From: Dictyoglomota bacterium
GTDB taxonomy: Bacteria; Coprothermobacterota; Coprothermobacteria; Coprothermobacterales; JAADFF01
Direction: 5' to 3'
NCBI GenBank assembly: GCA_013153035.1
Contig: JAADFF010000001.1
Coordinates: 1 to 64,000 of the forward strand
Length of the DNA stretch: 64,000 nt
Shown here: one piece after another, positions 41,961 to 48,971 of the stretch
Layout of the letters: each line of letters starts with the position of its first letter
Position numbering within the stretch: position 1 is the stretch's first letter
Translations under genes and position numbers: made by a program
The notes under the pieces: model-generated
Databases searched by the model: none
What the model saw: the letters and a program-made list of their open reading frames with translations, nothing else
Told to the model about the DNA's origin: nothing

Positions 41961-43028
41961 TTGCAGGTATACATAGATTTACATGCACTGATTCACAATG
42001 CGAGATATATATTAAGTAAAACCGATGATAAACAGGTTGCTGCTGTTGTTAAGGGAGATGCCTATGGTCATAGCATCTCCCTTGTTGTTCCTACACTTGT
42101 ATCACTCGGTATCACTCGTTTTGTGGTGTCTAACCTTAAAGAGGCATATGCCGTATGGAATTTAGGTGCCCAGTGGATACTTGTTTTACACCCGTCACTA
42201 GATGATATTAAAGAGCTTGAGTATTTGCCTGCACCTCTAAATAGTGCTATTCGCATAGCTGTATGGGATTTTTCAATACTTGATATTGTTCCCCATCATG
42301 TGCCTGTGCATATTGCACTCTCAACAGGATTTGGTCTTGGATTAGAAGAGATACCGGATAAGTTTTCTAACATTTATGTTGAAGGAATTATGGGGCATAT
42401 GCCATTTTTAGATGACACATATGATCATCAAATACTTCGTGAGAAAATATATCAGTCTTTCGTTGATAGTGCCAAATATTATGCGGAGAAACACCATATT
42501 CCCGAAATACATCTTTGTAATAGCGCCACACTTTTTTATTTGAGTGGTTGTAAAGACACGACAATGGTTAGAACAGGTGTTGGTATTTATGGATACATAG
42601 AGGCCAGTAATATTAGACCAGAGTTAAAACCTGTAATGTACCAGGTTGGTGAGATTATTTCCATTAAAGATGTAAAGAAAGGTGATACGGTGTTTTATGG
42701 TAATGTTGCGGAAAACAATATGAAGATTGCATTTGTAAGAGCAGGTTATGGTGATGGCTATGCAGGAGGTCATTATGCGTATCATATTGGTAGCAAACAA
42801 TACATTTCCCGGGTATTCGATTTAACCATGAATGTGACGGCATTTGATGTATCTGGTGTCAGTGCCAAAGTGGGGGAGAAGCTTTTACTCTTGGGTAATA
42901 AAGCTAGGATTAGAGCCGATGAGGTTGGTAAACAAACTGGTATTTCTACAGAAAAAGTTTTAACAAAGGCAGGACTATCCCGTAGGATAGTCCTGCCCGA
43001 GGATATTAAAGACCTCTTACAATCATAA
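41961..43028 (+). CDS. alr: Alanine racemase
   Basis: Makes D-Ala for peptidoglycan. 355-aa PLP enzyme. Seen: VYIDLHALIHNARYI, the PLP-Lys segment AAVVKGDAYGHS, VRTGVGIYGY, the catalytic-Tyr region GDTVFYGN, and GYGDGYAGG. The TTG start at 41961 follows AAGGAGGG by 6 nt. The last ~20 codons contain a 13-bp perfect hairpin that probably terminates the opposing operon. It follows the peptidase by 12 nt, so they are co-transcribed. Confidence 0.9.
   Translation: MQVYIDLHALIHNARYILSKTDDKQVAAVVKGDAYGHSISLVVPTLVSLGITRFVVSNLKEAYAVWNLGAQWILVLHPSLDDIKELEYLPAPLNSAIRIAVWDFSILDIVPHHVPVHIALSTGFGLGLEEIPDKFSNIYVEGIMGHMPFLDDTYDHQILREKIYQSFVDSAKYYAEKHHIPEIHLCNSATLFYLSGCKDTTMVRTGVGIYGYIEASNIRPELKPVMYQVGEIISIKDVKKGDTVFYGNVAENNMKIAFVRAGYGDGYAGGHYAYHIGSKQYISRVFDLTMNVTAFDVSGVSAKVGEKLLLLGNKARIRADEVGKQTGISTEKVLTKAGLSRRIVLPEDIKDLLQS
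42968..42997 (-). terminator. Hairpin terminator of the Mrp operon, within alr coding
   Basis: Perfect 13-bp stem GGCAGGACTATCC / GGATAGTCCTGCC with a 4-nt loop. Read on the minus strand it is followed by TTTGTTAAAAC, and it lies just past the last Mrp-operon gene (stop 43006). On the plus strand there is no T-run, so it should act mainly on the minus-strand transcript. Confidence 0.72.
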
Positions 43029-44409
43029 CAGGAGTTTGCTGATCTTGGTTACCAGCGGGGTTATCCATAAGCACATCTTCAAGAAGTTTTCTATCAACAC
43101 CATCAGATGCTCCAACAACCCATGCACCGGTGAGGTCATTGGCATCAACAATAGCTGCTTCAAGGCCTGTTACCTCTTTAATTTTCATAGCCACGGCATC
43201 AGAATCTTCAGGACCTAAGATTATGTAGTAATCATATGGTGCCAAACTGGCTGGCATATCGTCTATAAGGGCAGCCTGGTCACCGGCTGTTTTATAGAAC
43301 ATACCTCTTTTACCTGTCAGTCTGCCTATGGCACCATATATTGCTGCCTTTAGTATAGGTAGGGTTCCCGTTTCTTCTATAAGTACTTGCATAGCCATAG
43401 GGTTGGCAAGTGGGGCAAGGAGTGCAAATGGTTCGCCGTGATGTTCTTTAAGACTGTGGAAGGGATTGCGTTTTTCTACGAATGATGCTAACAGCCAAGC
43501 TAGAGGGCCATAACCTACACCGTCGGCCATGTAAAACATACCCTCAGTGATGGCTGCCACACATGATGCTATTACAATAATATCTCCGTCTTGCCTTATA
43601 TTTCTTGTGTATAGATCTGCTATGTCCCATATTTCGTCTCTTTCATCAACGATCTTTGTCTTTATAGGTATCTTTTCTACGTGTGGGTATTTTTGTTTAA
43701 CCTCGGCAACCCATTTATGCTCTCTGGCATCTATTTTTACGCCAAATATGTCTTCGTACATCTGCCTTAGTTTGTAGTACTTGGGAGATACGGCTATGCC
43801 CATTTCCATAACATGTTTTGCCTTATCCTCCATACCTTTGATGAGGTATATTGTGGCGAGGTTGATAAAGTCGCTTTCGTAAAAGTTGGATGGGGTTAAA
43901 GCCAAAAATCTTTCATATAGCTCAAGTGCTCTATCGATTTCTTCTCTTTCCATATACACCTTGGTTAACCTTTTATATACGTAACGGGCTGGATCAATAG
44001 TGCTTTTCGTAATTTCATCTTCCATTTCGAGAATTTCCTCCCATATTTCTATACCCTTGTCTTTTTCGTCTACAAAGAAGTAATACAGGTCTCCGAGGAA
44101 TATGCGAGCCCATAAGTTAGAAGGTTGTATTTTAATATATCTACGATATAGCTCTATTGCCAGGTTTTCTTTTTGTTCTTTTAATAGAAAGAAAGCATAT
44201 AATCTCGTAAGTCTTGCATCAGGTTCCATGTCAAGGTGCTTCTTAACGGCTCTTTTGGCTAATTCATGATGTCCTTTTTTCCACAAGTATCTTGCACCGC
44301 GATAGACAATGTAGGGATTATCTACATAACCACTTGTGATATAACGAGCATATTTTTTGTCGGCTAATTTTTTCTGCCCTATAAAGTCAAGCATCTTGCC
44401 ATATATCAC
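43006..44409 (-). CDS. TPR protein with CofE-like (F420-0:gamma-glutamyl ligase) domain
   Basis: 467 aa. Residues 1-230 are tetratricopeptide helices (NPYIVYRGARYLWKKGHHELA, ALELYERFLALTPSN). Residues ~230-467 match the bacterial branch of the F420-0 gamma-glutamyl ligase family: VEKIPIKTKIVDERDEIWDI, GDIIVIASCVAAITEGM, GMFYKTAGDQAALID, AIVDANDLTGAWVVGAS, DNPAGNQDQQTPVMIVRG. CofE adds Glu to F420; the bacterial homologs have no proven substrate. GTG 44409 follows AGAGGTGA. It is the last gene of the Mrp-like operon, where hydrogenase subunits would be in mbh. Confidence 0.82.
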   Translation of the reverse strand: MIYGKMLDFIGQKKLADKKYARYITSGYVDNPYIVYRGARYLWKKGHHELAKRAVKKHLDMEPDARLTRLYAFFLLKEQKENLAIELYRRYIKIQPSNLWARIFLGDLYYFFVDEKDKGIEIWEEILEMEDEITKSTIDPARYVYKRLTKVYMEREEIDRALELYERFLALTPSNFYESDFINLATIYLIKGMEDKAKHVMEMGIAVSPKYYKLRQMYEDIFGVKIDAREHKWVAEVKQKYPHVEKIPIKTKIVDERDEIWDIADLYTRNIRQDGDIIVIASCVAAITEGMFYMADGVGYGPLAWLLASFVEKRNPFHSLKEHHGEPFALLAPLANPMAMQVLIEETGTLPILKAAIYGAIGRLTGKRGMFYKTAGDQAALIDDMPASLAPYDYYIILGPEDSDAVAMKIKEVTGLEAAIVDANDLTGAWVVGASDGVDRKLLEDVLMDNPAGNQDQQTPVMIVRGL

Positions 44410-44415
44410 TTTGTA

Positions 44416-45879
44416 TCACCTCTGAATGTATAGGATTGCCCACATACTTATTAGTGTGAGCATATACTCAATTACCATAATATCAAGTTTTTCGAGTATT
44501 CTTGGTATATGTTTGGGATGAAGCATCAGAAAGATGGCAAGACCTATCGCTATAACAATGAAGCTTTCGATTAATGCCCACGAAGATAGAGCATAATTTA
44601 TGTATTTGATACCAACAAAAACTGTGATAGTTGCGAAAATGAGATAATGGGAGGGGATTTTTAAAATGCTCTTTCTGTAACCAATGCTAGCTAGCTTCGC
44701 CATGCTGGCTACTGTACCAATGGATGCCAGTATCAACGCTATTTTTCCATATAATGGCATATGGTGGATAATGATGCTCTTGCTTATAAAACCGCTAAAC
44801 AGAGGTACTCCGGCTATACCTAATATGCCAATGAGTAAAAATATGTATCTGTACATAGGAAATTTAGCATGTTTTAGAGCTTTGATGTCATAATGTCCAG
44901 TTTCTTCTACCTGATCGCCAACGGTAAAGAACAGTAGCGACTTAAATATACCGTGGTTAAATGCATGTAGAGAACCGTATATAGGACCACCTGCGAGAAC
45001 GAAGCCCATTTGAGATATGGTACTAAATGCTAGTATACGCTTGACGTTAGATTCATTGTATGCAAGGATAACACCTATGAGTGCTGACAGTAGGGCTATA
45101 AAAGTTATGGGAATGTAGGCATGTTTTAGTATTGGGGTGCTAGTGAGCCTAAAGATGACAATGCTCCCCATTTTCACGAAGCTACCAGACAGTATGGCGG
45201 ATACCTCTGTTGGAGCGAGGCTATGAGCTGCAGGTAACCACATGGAAACGGGAAATACGCCAGATTTTAATAGCAAAGGAACGATGAGCATAGATGCTAT
45301 AATTGGCGAGATTTCGCCACTTATGCGGGTAATATCTAGTGTTCCTGTATGCATATAAATAAGTCCTACGGCTGTAAGATACATGGTAAAAGCAAAGTAG
45401 CTAATCATGAGATACTTAAGTGATGCCCATAGATGTTTCCAGTTTTCTTTCATTGCAATAAGGATGTAAGCGATGATAGAAGAAAGCTCTAACATGACAT
45501 ATATATTAAAAAGGTCAAGTGTAATGGCTGATGTATTGAGGGTTGATAGCAATATACTGGTGAGAAAGTAAAACAGGGGAGGATAGTTCTTCTTAAACGA
45601 AGAAATCCAACTTGTTCCTATCACGGTAACAAATAGAAGAGTGTATATAAGTGATAGGTTATCAAAGCGTAAATGAATGCCTCTTAGTATCCATCCACCT
45701 GTGTATTCGTCTATTGGCATGGCAAGCATGAGTTTGTAAATAATAAGTAGGTCCAAGAGAACTGTAAGAGTTGCCAATATCTTATGTATTACCTTTGTTC
45801 TGAAAAGCAAAAATAATGGTGCAAATAACATGGGTACCAAAGTCAAAAGTGAAGGATAGACATGAATATCAATGCTCAC
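44416..45879 (-). CDS. mrpD: MrpD/MbhH-type antiporter subunit
   Basis: 487-aa membrane protein with about 14 hydrophobic segments, of the Proton_antipo_M (NuoN/NuoL/MrpD) family. Seen: the TM5 Glu in YVMLELSSIIAYIL, the TM7 Lys and loop LLKSGVFPVSMWLPAAHSLAP, SAILSGSFVKMG, and FNHGIFKSLLFF. These are the proton-path charges of the family. The GTG start overlaps mrpC by 11 nt. Confidence 0.92.
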   Translation of the reverse strand: MSIDIHVYPSLLTLVPMLFAPLFLLFRTKVIHKILATLTVLLDLLIIYKLMLAMPIDEYTGGWILRGIHLRFDNLSLIYTLLFVTVIGTSWISSFKKNYPPLFYFLTSILLSTLNTSAITLDLFNIYVMLELSSIIAYILIAMKENWKHLWASLKYLMISYFAFTMYLTAVGLIYMHTGTLDITRISGEISPIIASMLIVPLLLKSGVFPVSMWLPAAHSLAPTEVSAILSGSFVKMGSIVIFRLTSTPILKHAYIPITFIALLSALIGVILAYNESNVKRILAFSTISQMGFVLAGGPIYGSLHAFNHGIFKSLLFFTVGDQVEETGHYDIKALKHAKFPMYRYIFLLIGILGIAGVPLFSGFISKSIIIHHMPLYGKIALILASIGTVASMAKLASIGYRKSILKIPSHYLIFATITVFVGIKYINYALSSWALIESFIVIAIGLAIFLMLHPKHIPRILEKLDIMVIEYMLTLISMWAILYIQR

Positions 45880-46207
45880 GGTCTATATCCTCCTGAAGTT
45901 TTTTACTGCTTAAAGTTCCTTTTTTGAGACTTATTAACATGGTGAAGACCAGTGCCAGTGACATAGTTGCAAAACCAATAACAATAGAGGTGATGATAAC
46001 AGCTTGTGGTAAGGGGTCAGCATATGGACCATTGGTATTAAGAATTGCTGGTATGCGATGCTTTAGTCCTGCAATAGATACAAACAATACTACAACTCCG
46101 GCATTCATAATACCTAGAGATAGGAGCTTTAAGAGTATATTGTCTTTCCAAATTATGCCAATGCCACCTATAGCAAATATTACAACGGCTATGGCAATGT
46201 AAATCAT
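45869..46207 (-). CDS. mrpC: MrpC/MbhG (NuoK-like) subunit
   Basis: 112 aa with three hydrophobic segments (MIYIAIAVVIFAIGGIGI..., GIMNAGVVVLFVSIAG, PLPQAVIITSIVIGFATMSLALVF). The DPLPQAxxLTxIVIG string is the MrpC/NuoK signature. Its start shares one base with the end of the previous gene. Part of the antiporter membrane module. Confidence 0.93.
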   Translation of the reverse strand: MIYIAIAVVIFAIGGIGIIWKDNILLKLLSLGIMNAGVVVLFVSIAGLKHRIPAILNTNGPYADPLPQAVIITSIVIGFATMSLALVFTMLISLKKGTLSSKKLQEDIDREH

Positions 46208-46893
46208 CAGAATACCCCCCTATGCTTGATGAATGTCTGGGCTATTGTAACGGCACCAATAAGCACCTTGATGCCTATCAGTGTATCAACTATAGGAATG
46301 ATTCCACCGCTGACAATGTGTCCTGGTGTTCCAAGTGGAAGGAAATTCTTCATGGGATACATGCCTATAAAGATGGGAAGAAGCACCAGCGCAAATATAG
46401 TTGCAAGAATGCACATTTCCCATATAGCCATATATGTGTGGTTGAATTCTTTTTCTATATCTTCCATTGGCATGGTAAGAAACACTAAAACGGCTCCTGT
46501 AGCACCGACGATACCACCAACAAATCCTCCACCTGCACTAATATGTCCGGCAACCGCTATGTACATACCCGTAATGAGAGACGCTCCAAATATAAGATCT
46601 GTATATATGATAATAGCCTTTTCCCGCATGGGTTTGTGTTGTTCCAAAGTTGGCATATGCCCCAAGAGATGTACAACTCCCTGTACTGCAACAGTAAATA
46701 CCAATATCTCAAAGAGCGTATCAAAGAGTCTGTATCCCAAGTAATAAGCTGCTATGACATTGATAGCGCCCGTATCTTTGACTGCTCCTGTAACATTGTC
46801 AGGTTGAATATATGATATGGTTTCAGCTGATATAAGAAGCATGACAATAAACATGCCAAATAATATAACTGATATCAACCTAATATTCTTCAT
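46207..46893 (-). CDS. mrpB: MbhE-MrpB fusion subunit
   Basis: 228 aa. Residues ~1-85 match MbhE/the end of MrpA (YYLGYRLFDTLFEILVFTVAV). Residues ~95-228 match MrpB/MbhF (YTDLIFGASLITGMYIAVAGHISAGGGFVGGI, IVSGGIIPIVDTLIGIKV). In Mbh these are two genes (mbhE, mbhF), here fused. ATG 46893 has AGGTGAT at proper distance; the overlap with the upstream gene is 14 nt. Confidence 0.88.
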   Translation of the reverse strand: MKNIRLISVILFGMFIVMLLISAETISYIQPDNVTGAVKDTGAINVIAAYYLGYRLFDTLFEILVFTVAVQGVVHLLGHMPTLEQHKPMREKAIIIYTDLIFGASLITGMYIAVAGHISAGGGFVGGIVGATGAVLVFLTMPMEDIEKEFNHTYMAIWEMCILATIFALVLLPIFIGMYPMKNFLPLGTPGHIVSGGIIPIVDTLIGIKVLIGAVTIAQTFIKHRGVF

Positions 46894-47440
46894 CGCTATC
46901 ACCTATAAGAAAGTCTTCTAAACTTTCGTATATATCTTCACTATCGGTTTTTACATATATGGCAAATCCTCTTAAGTGATATGGTAGGGGGGTATATCCG
47001 GGTAGAGACAGATTGTCTTTCAGACCTCCACATATGATGTCAAATTGAAAGGATCTGTCGGTTTGTAAATCTTTATGAGAAGGTGTTTCTGCAATACGGG
47101 TAATTTCTAAATGCATAGCATTTTTGTCGGCAAATCGTTTTAGCAGATGATATTCACTACCTGCAAAGCCTTCTCTGGTTCTATAGAAAAAAGGTTCTTT
47201 TCTTATATATGCTACTTTTATAGAACCTCGGTGCTTCATTGCAACGATATAAATAAAAGTTGTGAATACAGCACCTAAAGTGGCTTCTGCCATAGCAACA
47301 TCAGGGGCTCCCATTGCATAGTAGTATGTAGCCATAGTGATACTAAATGCCCCCATAAATATAATGGCACGCATGGGATTATGACTTAAAACAACTCCTA
47401 TGGCAAATACAATTCCCATAATTCCTAGCACAATTTCCAT
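46880..47440 (-). CDS. DUF4040 (MbhD-like) subunit with C-terminal solute-binding-like segment
   Basis: 186 aa. Residues 1-75 are the DUF4040/MbhD unit, which corresponds to the C-terminal part of MrpA (SHNPMRAIIFMGAFSITMA, GAPDVAMAEATLGAVFTTFIYIVAM). Residues ~90-186 are soluble, and the string FDIICGGLKDN...PYHLRGFAIYVK recalls the second lobe of family 3 extracellular solute-binding proteins. The large NuoL-like part of MrpA is absent from the operon. The role of the soluble part is unknown. Confidence 0.8.
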   Translation of the reverse strand: MEIVLGIMGIVFAIGVVLSHNPMRAIIFMGAFSITMATYYYAMGAPDVAMAEATLGAVFTTFIYIVAMKHRGSIKVAYIRKEPFFYRTREGFAGSEYHLLKRFADKNAMHLEITRIAETPSHKDLQTDRSFQFDIICGGLKDNLSLPGYTPLPYHLRGFAIYVKTDSEDIYESLEDFLIGDSDEEY

Positions 47441-47441
47441 A

Positions 47442-47708
47442 TTAGTCTCTCCTCAGATAGAAGGCTCTTGCTAATATATGGCTTGTCATAGGCCCTAATA
47501 TGGCATATAGAAGTAACATAAAGATTGTTTTCCATATGTCATGAAATTGGAAGATAACGCCAAGGAGAAATAGCAACATACCTACAGTATCTGATATGGT
47601 TAAGAAATGTAATTTCTCCATGTAATGTTTCCTGTACCACATCCCCAATGTGCCTATAACCATGAATATGGCACCTATTGTAAGTAGTATGTTTGAGATA
47701 ATTTGCAT
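47442..47708 (-). CDS. mrpG: MrpG/MbhC subunit
   Basis: 88 aa, three hydrophobic segments, with the MrpG pattern: GAIFMVIGTLGMWYRKHYMEKLHFLTISDTVGMLL and PMTSHILARAFY. It lies 1 nt after mrpF and 1 nt before the DUF4040 gene. Confidence 0.92.
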   Translation of the reverse strand: MQIISNILLTIGAIFMVIGTLGMWYRKHYMEKLHFLTISDTVGMLLFLLGVIFQFHDIWKTIFMLLLYAILGPMTSHILARAFYLRRD

Positions 47709-47709
47709 A

Positions 47710-47955
47710 TTAGCTCCTCCTTGAGTTGAAATAAGCTAGTATCATTAATCCACCTATACTGAGCATCATATAAGCTATGGCTGCATCTATGGCCCATTCT
47801 GCACCGATAATAACAGAGAAGAGAATCATTAAAGCAATGAGTTTTACCGTTAGACTGCTATATCCGAGAAGCATTTCCCATGGATTATGAGCTTTAACGA
47901 TATATAAGCCACTTAGAATTGCCGCAAATAAAATAATGTATCCTACTATGTTCAT
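47710..47955 (-). CDS. mrpF: MrpF/MbhB subunit
   Basis: 81 aa with three hydrophobic segments and the MrpF pattern (VKAHNPWEMLLGYSSLTVKLIALM, WAIDAAIAYMMLSIGGLMIL). It overlaps mrpE by 4 nt. Confidence 0.9.
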   Translation of the reverse strand: MNIVGYIILFAAILSGLYIVKAHNPWEMLLGYSSLTVKLIALMILFSVIIGAEWAIDAAIAYMMLSIGGLMILAYFNSRRS

Positions 47956-48323
47956 CGTTTGTGCACCTCGTGTATGTATAACTCTCCTGACTTGCTGTCA
48001 TAGTCAAAAACAATTGACATAGGGGTTGCTGTAATATTGATTGTTTGTGAAAATACGTCCTTTGTGTGGACTTGTCTATGAATGACTTTACGTTTTAATT
48101 TATCTGTAAACCCTATGGTCAGTACAATGCTTTCGTAGATACCTTTGATGAGAGATATGGGATATCGTTGCAAGGTACGGCTAATGTCTCCCAGATGGCT
48201 GTGTATATCCCTTTTTTCCAATATCCAACTAATTCCAATAGATAATATAAACCCAATGACCAGGTCTTCTCCTGATCGTCCCCCCATTATGTACCATATG
48301 AGAAGCAAAAATATCACCCACAT
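47952..48323 (-). CDS. mrpE: MrpE/MbhA subunit
   Basis: 123 aa, first gene of the operon. N-terminal hydrophobic pair (MWVIFLLLIWYIMGG, LVIGFILSIGISWIL), then YPISLIKGIYESIVLTIG and a soluble end typical of MrpE. There is no Shine-Dalgarno site before ATG 48323; the region to the tRNA promoter is only ~50 nt, with an AT-rich TTAAAATATATG that might hold the operon's -10. Confidence 0.87.
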   Translation of the reverse strand: MWVIFLLLIWYIMGGRSGEDLVIGFILSIGISWILEKRDIHSHLGDISRTLQRYPISLIKGIYESIVLTIGFTDKLKRKVIHRQVHTKDVFSQTINITATPMSIVFDYDSKSGELYIHEVHKR

Positions 48324-48373
48324 ACATATATTTTAAGGGAGAATACGTTATATGCGGTCTTATATAGTGGGGC

Positions 48374-48402
48374 TTGACACACATCTCAATATTTGATATA
48401 CT
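48374..48402 (+). promoter_or_regulatory. Promoter of the tRNA-fMet/tRNA-Met pair
   Basis: TTGACA (48374-48379), 17-nt spacer, TATACT (48397-48402), 14 nt before the first tRNA. Confidence 0.92.
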
Positions 48403-48416
48403 ACCTCTTGCAAGGT

Positions 48417-48493
48417 CGCGGGGTGGAGCAGCCTGGTAGCTCGCCGGGCTCATAACCCGGAGGTCGCGGGTTCAAATCCCGCCCCCGCAACCA
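48417..48493 (+). tRNA. Initiator tRNA-fMet(CAT)
   Basis: Starts CGCGGGG and ends CCCCGCA-A-CCA, so position 1-72 is the C-A mismatch that marks initiators. The anticodon stem has the three consecutive G-C pairs (CCGGG/CCCGG) and loop CTCATAA. Confidence 0.97.
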
Positions 48494-48502
48494 ATTCTCA
48501 GT

Positions 48503-48577
48503 GGCGGCGTAGCTCAGAGGTAGAGCAGGCGGCTCATACCCGCCGTGTCCGGGGTTCGAATCCCTGCGCCGCCACCA
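48503..48577 (+). tRNA. Elongator tRNA-Met(CAT)
   Basis: Acceptor GGCGGCG/CGCCGCC, anticodon stem GGCGG/CCGCC with loop CTCATAC, T-loop TTCGAAT, CCA encoded. The paired 1-72 position rules out an initiator. The CATAC loop is that of Bacillus-type elongator Met; a lysidine-modified Ile tRNA is less likely. Confidence 0.85.
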
Positions 48578-48585
48578 TTTTGCTT

Positions 48586-48613
48586 TTGAAAAATGTTTTA
48601 TGCGGTGTAAAAT
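48586..48613 (+). promoter_or_regulatory. Candidate promoter of the 101-aa gene and pyk
   Basis: TTGAAA (48586-48591), 16-nt spacer, TAAAAT (48608-48613), 40 nt before the GTG start. Read-through from the tRNA pair is also possible, as no hairpin separates them. Confidence 0.6.
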
Positions 48614-48652
48614 ACAGTAGGTAGCGAGTTTAATGTATAAGAGGTGTGGTCT

Positions 48653-48958
48653 GTGCTGGAAGTAGAGATAGAGAGTTTGGAGCATCTTGGTGATTTGCTT
48701 GATGAATACTTAGTGCGAGCTTTTTGGATACTATATACAATGTTTAATGTCTATCCTCCTTATGGAACGAGGCCACGCTTTGATGAGCTTGTTAACATGC
48801 TTTACGATAACCTCGCAAACGGGAAGGTAGATATCAAGTTCATTGTTTCGGAAAACGGTGAGGTTGAAGGAGTTATATTTATAGGTTTGGATTCTTTGGG
48901 TATGATTGTTTCTCGTAAAACAGTTTACCTGCGTTGGATAAAGACGATAGAAGTATAA
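48653..48958 (+). CDS. Unknown 101-aa protein upstream of pyk
   Basis: Not recognised. The first ~45 residues are helical and acidic (VEIESLEHLGDLLDEYLVRAFWIL), the rest beta-rich (KVDIKFIVSENGEVEGVIFIGLDSLGMIV). No Cys, signal peptide or clear membrane segment. GTG 48653 follows GAGGTGTGG. It lies 13 nt before pyruvate kinase and is probably co-transcribed. Confidence 0.7.
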   Translation: MLEVEIESLEHLGDLLDEYLVRAFWILYTMFNVYPPYGTRPRFDELVNMLYDNLANGKVDIKFIVSENGEVEGVIFIGLDSLGMIVSRKTVYLRWIKTIEV

Positions 48959-48971
48959 GGGGGTATGTTAT

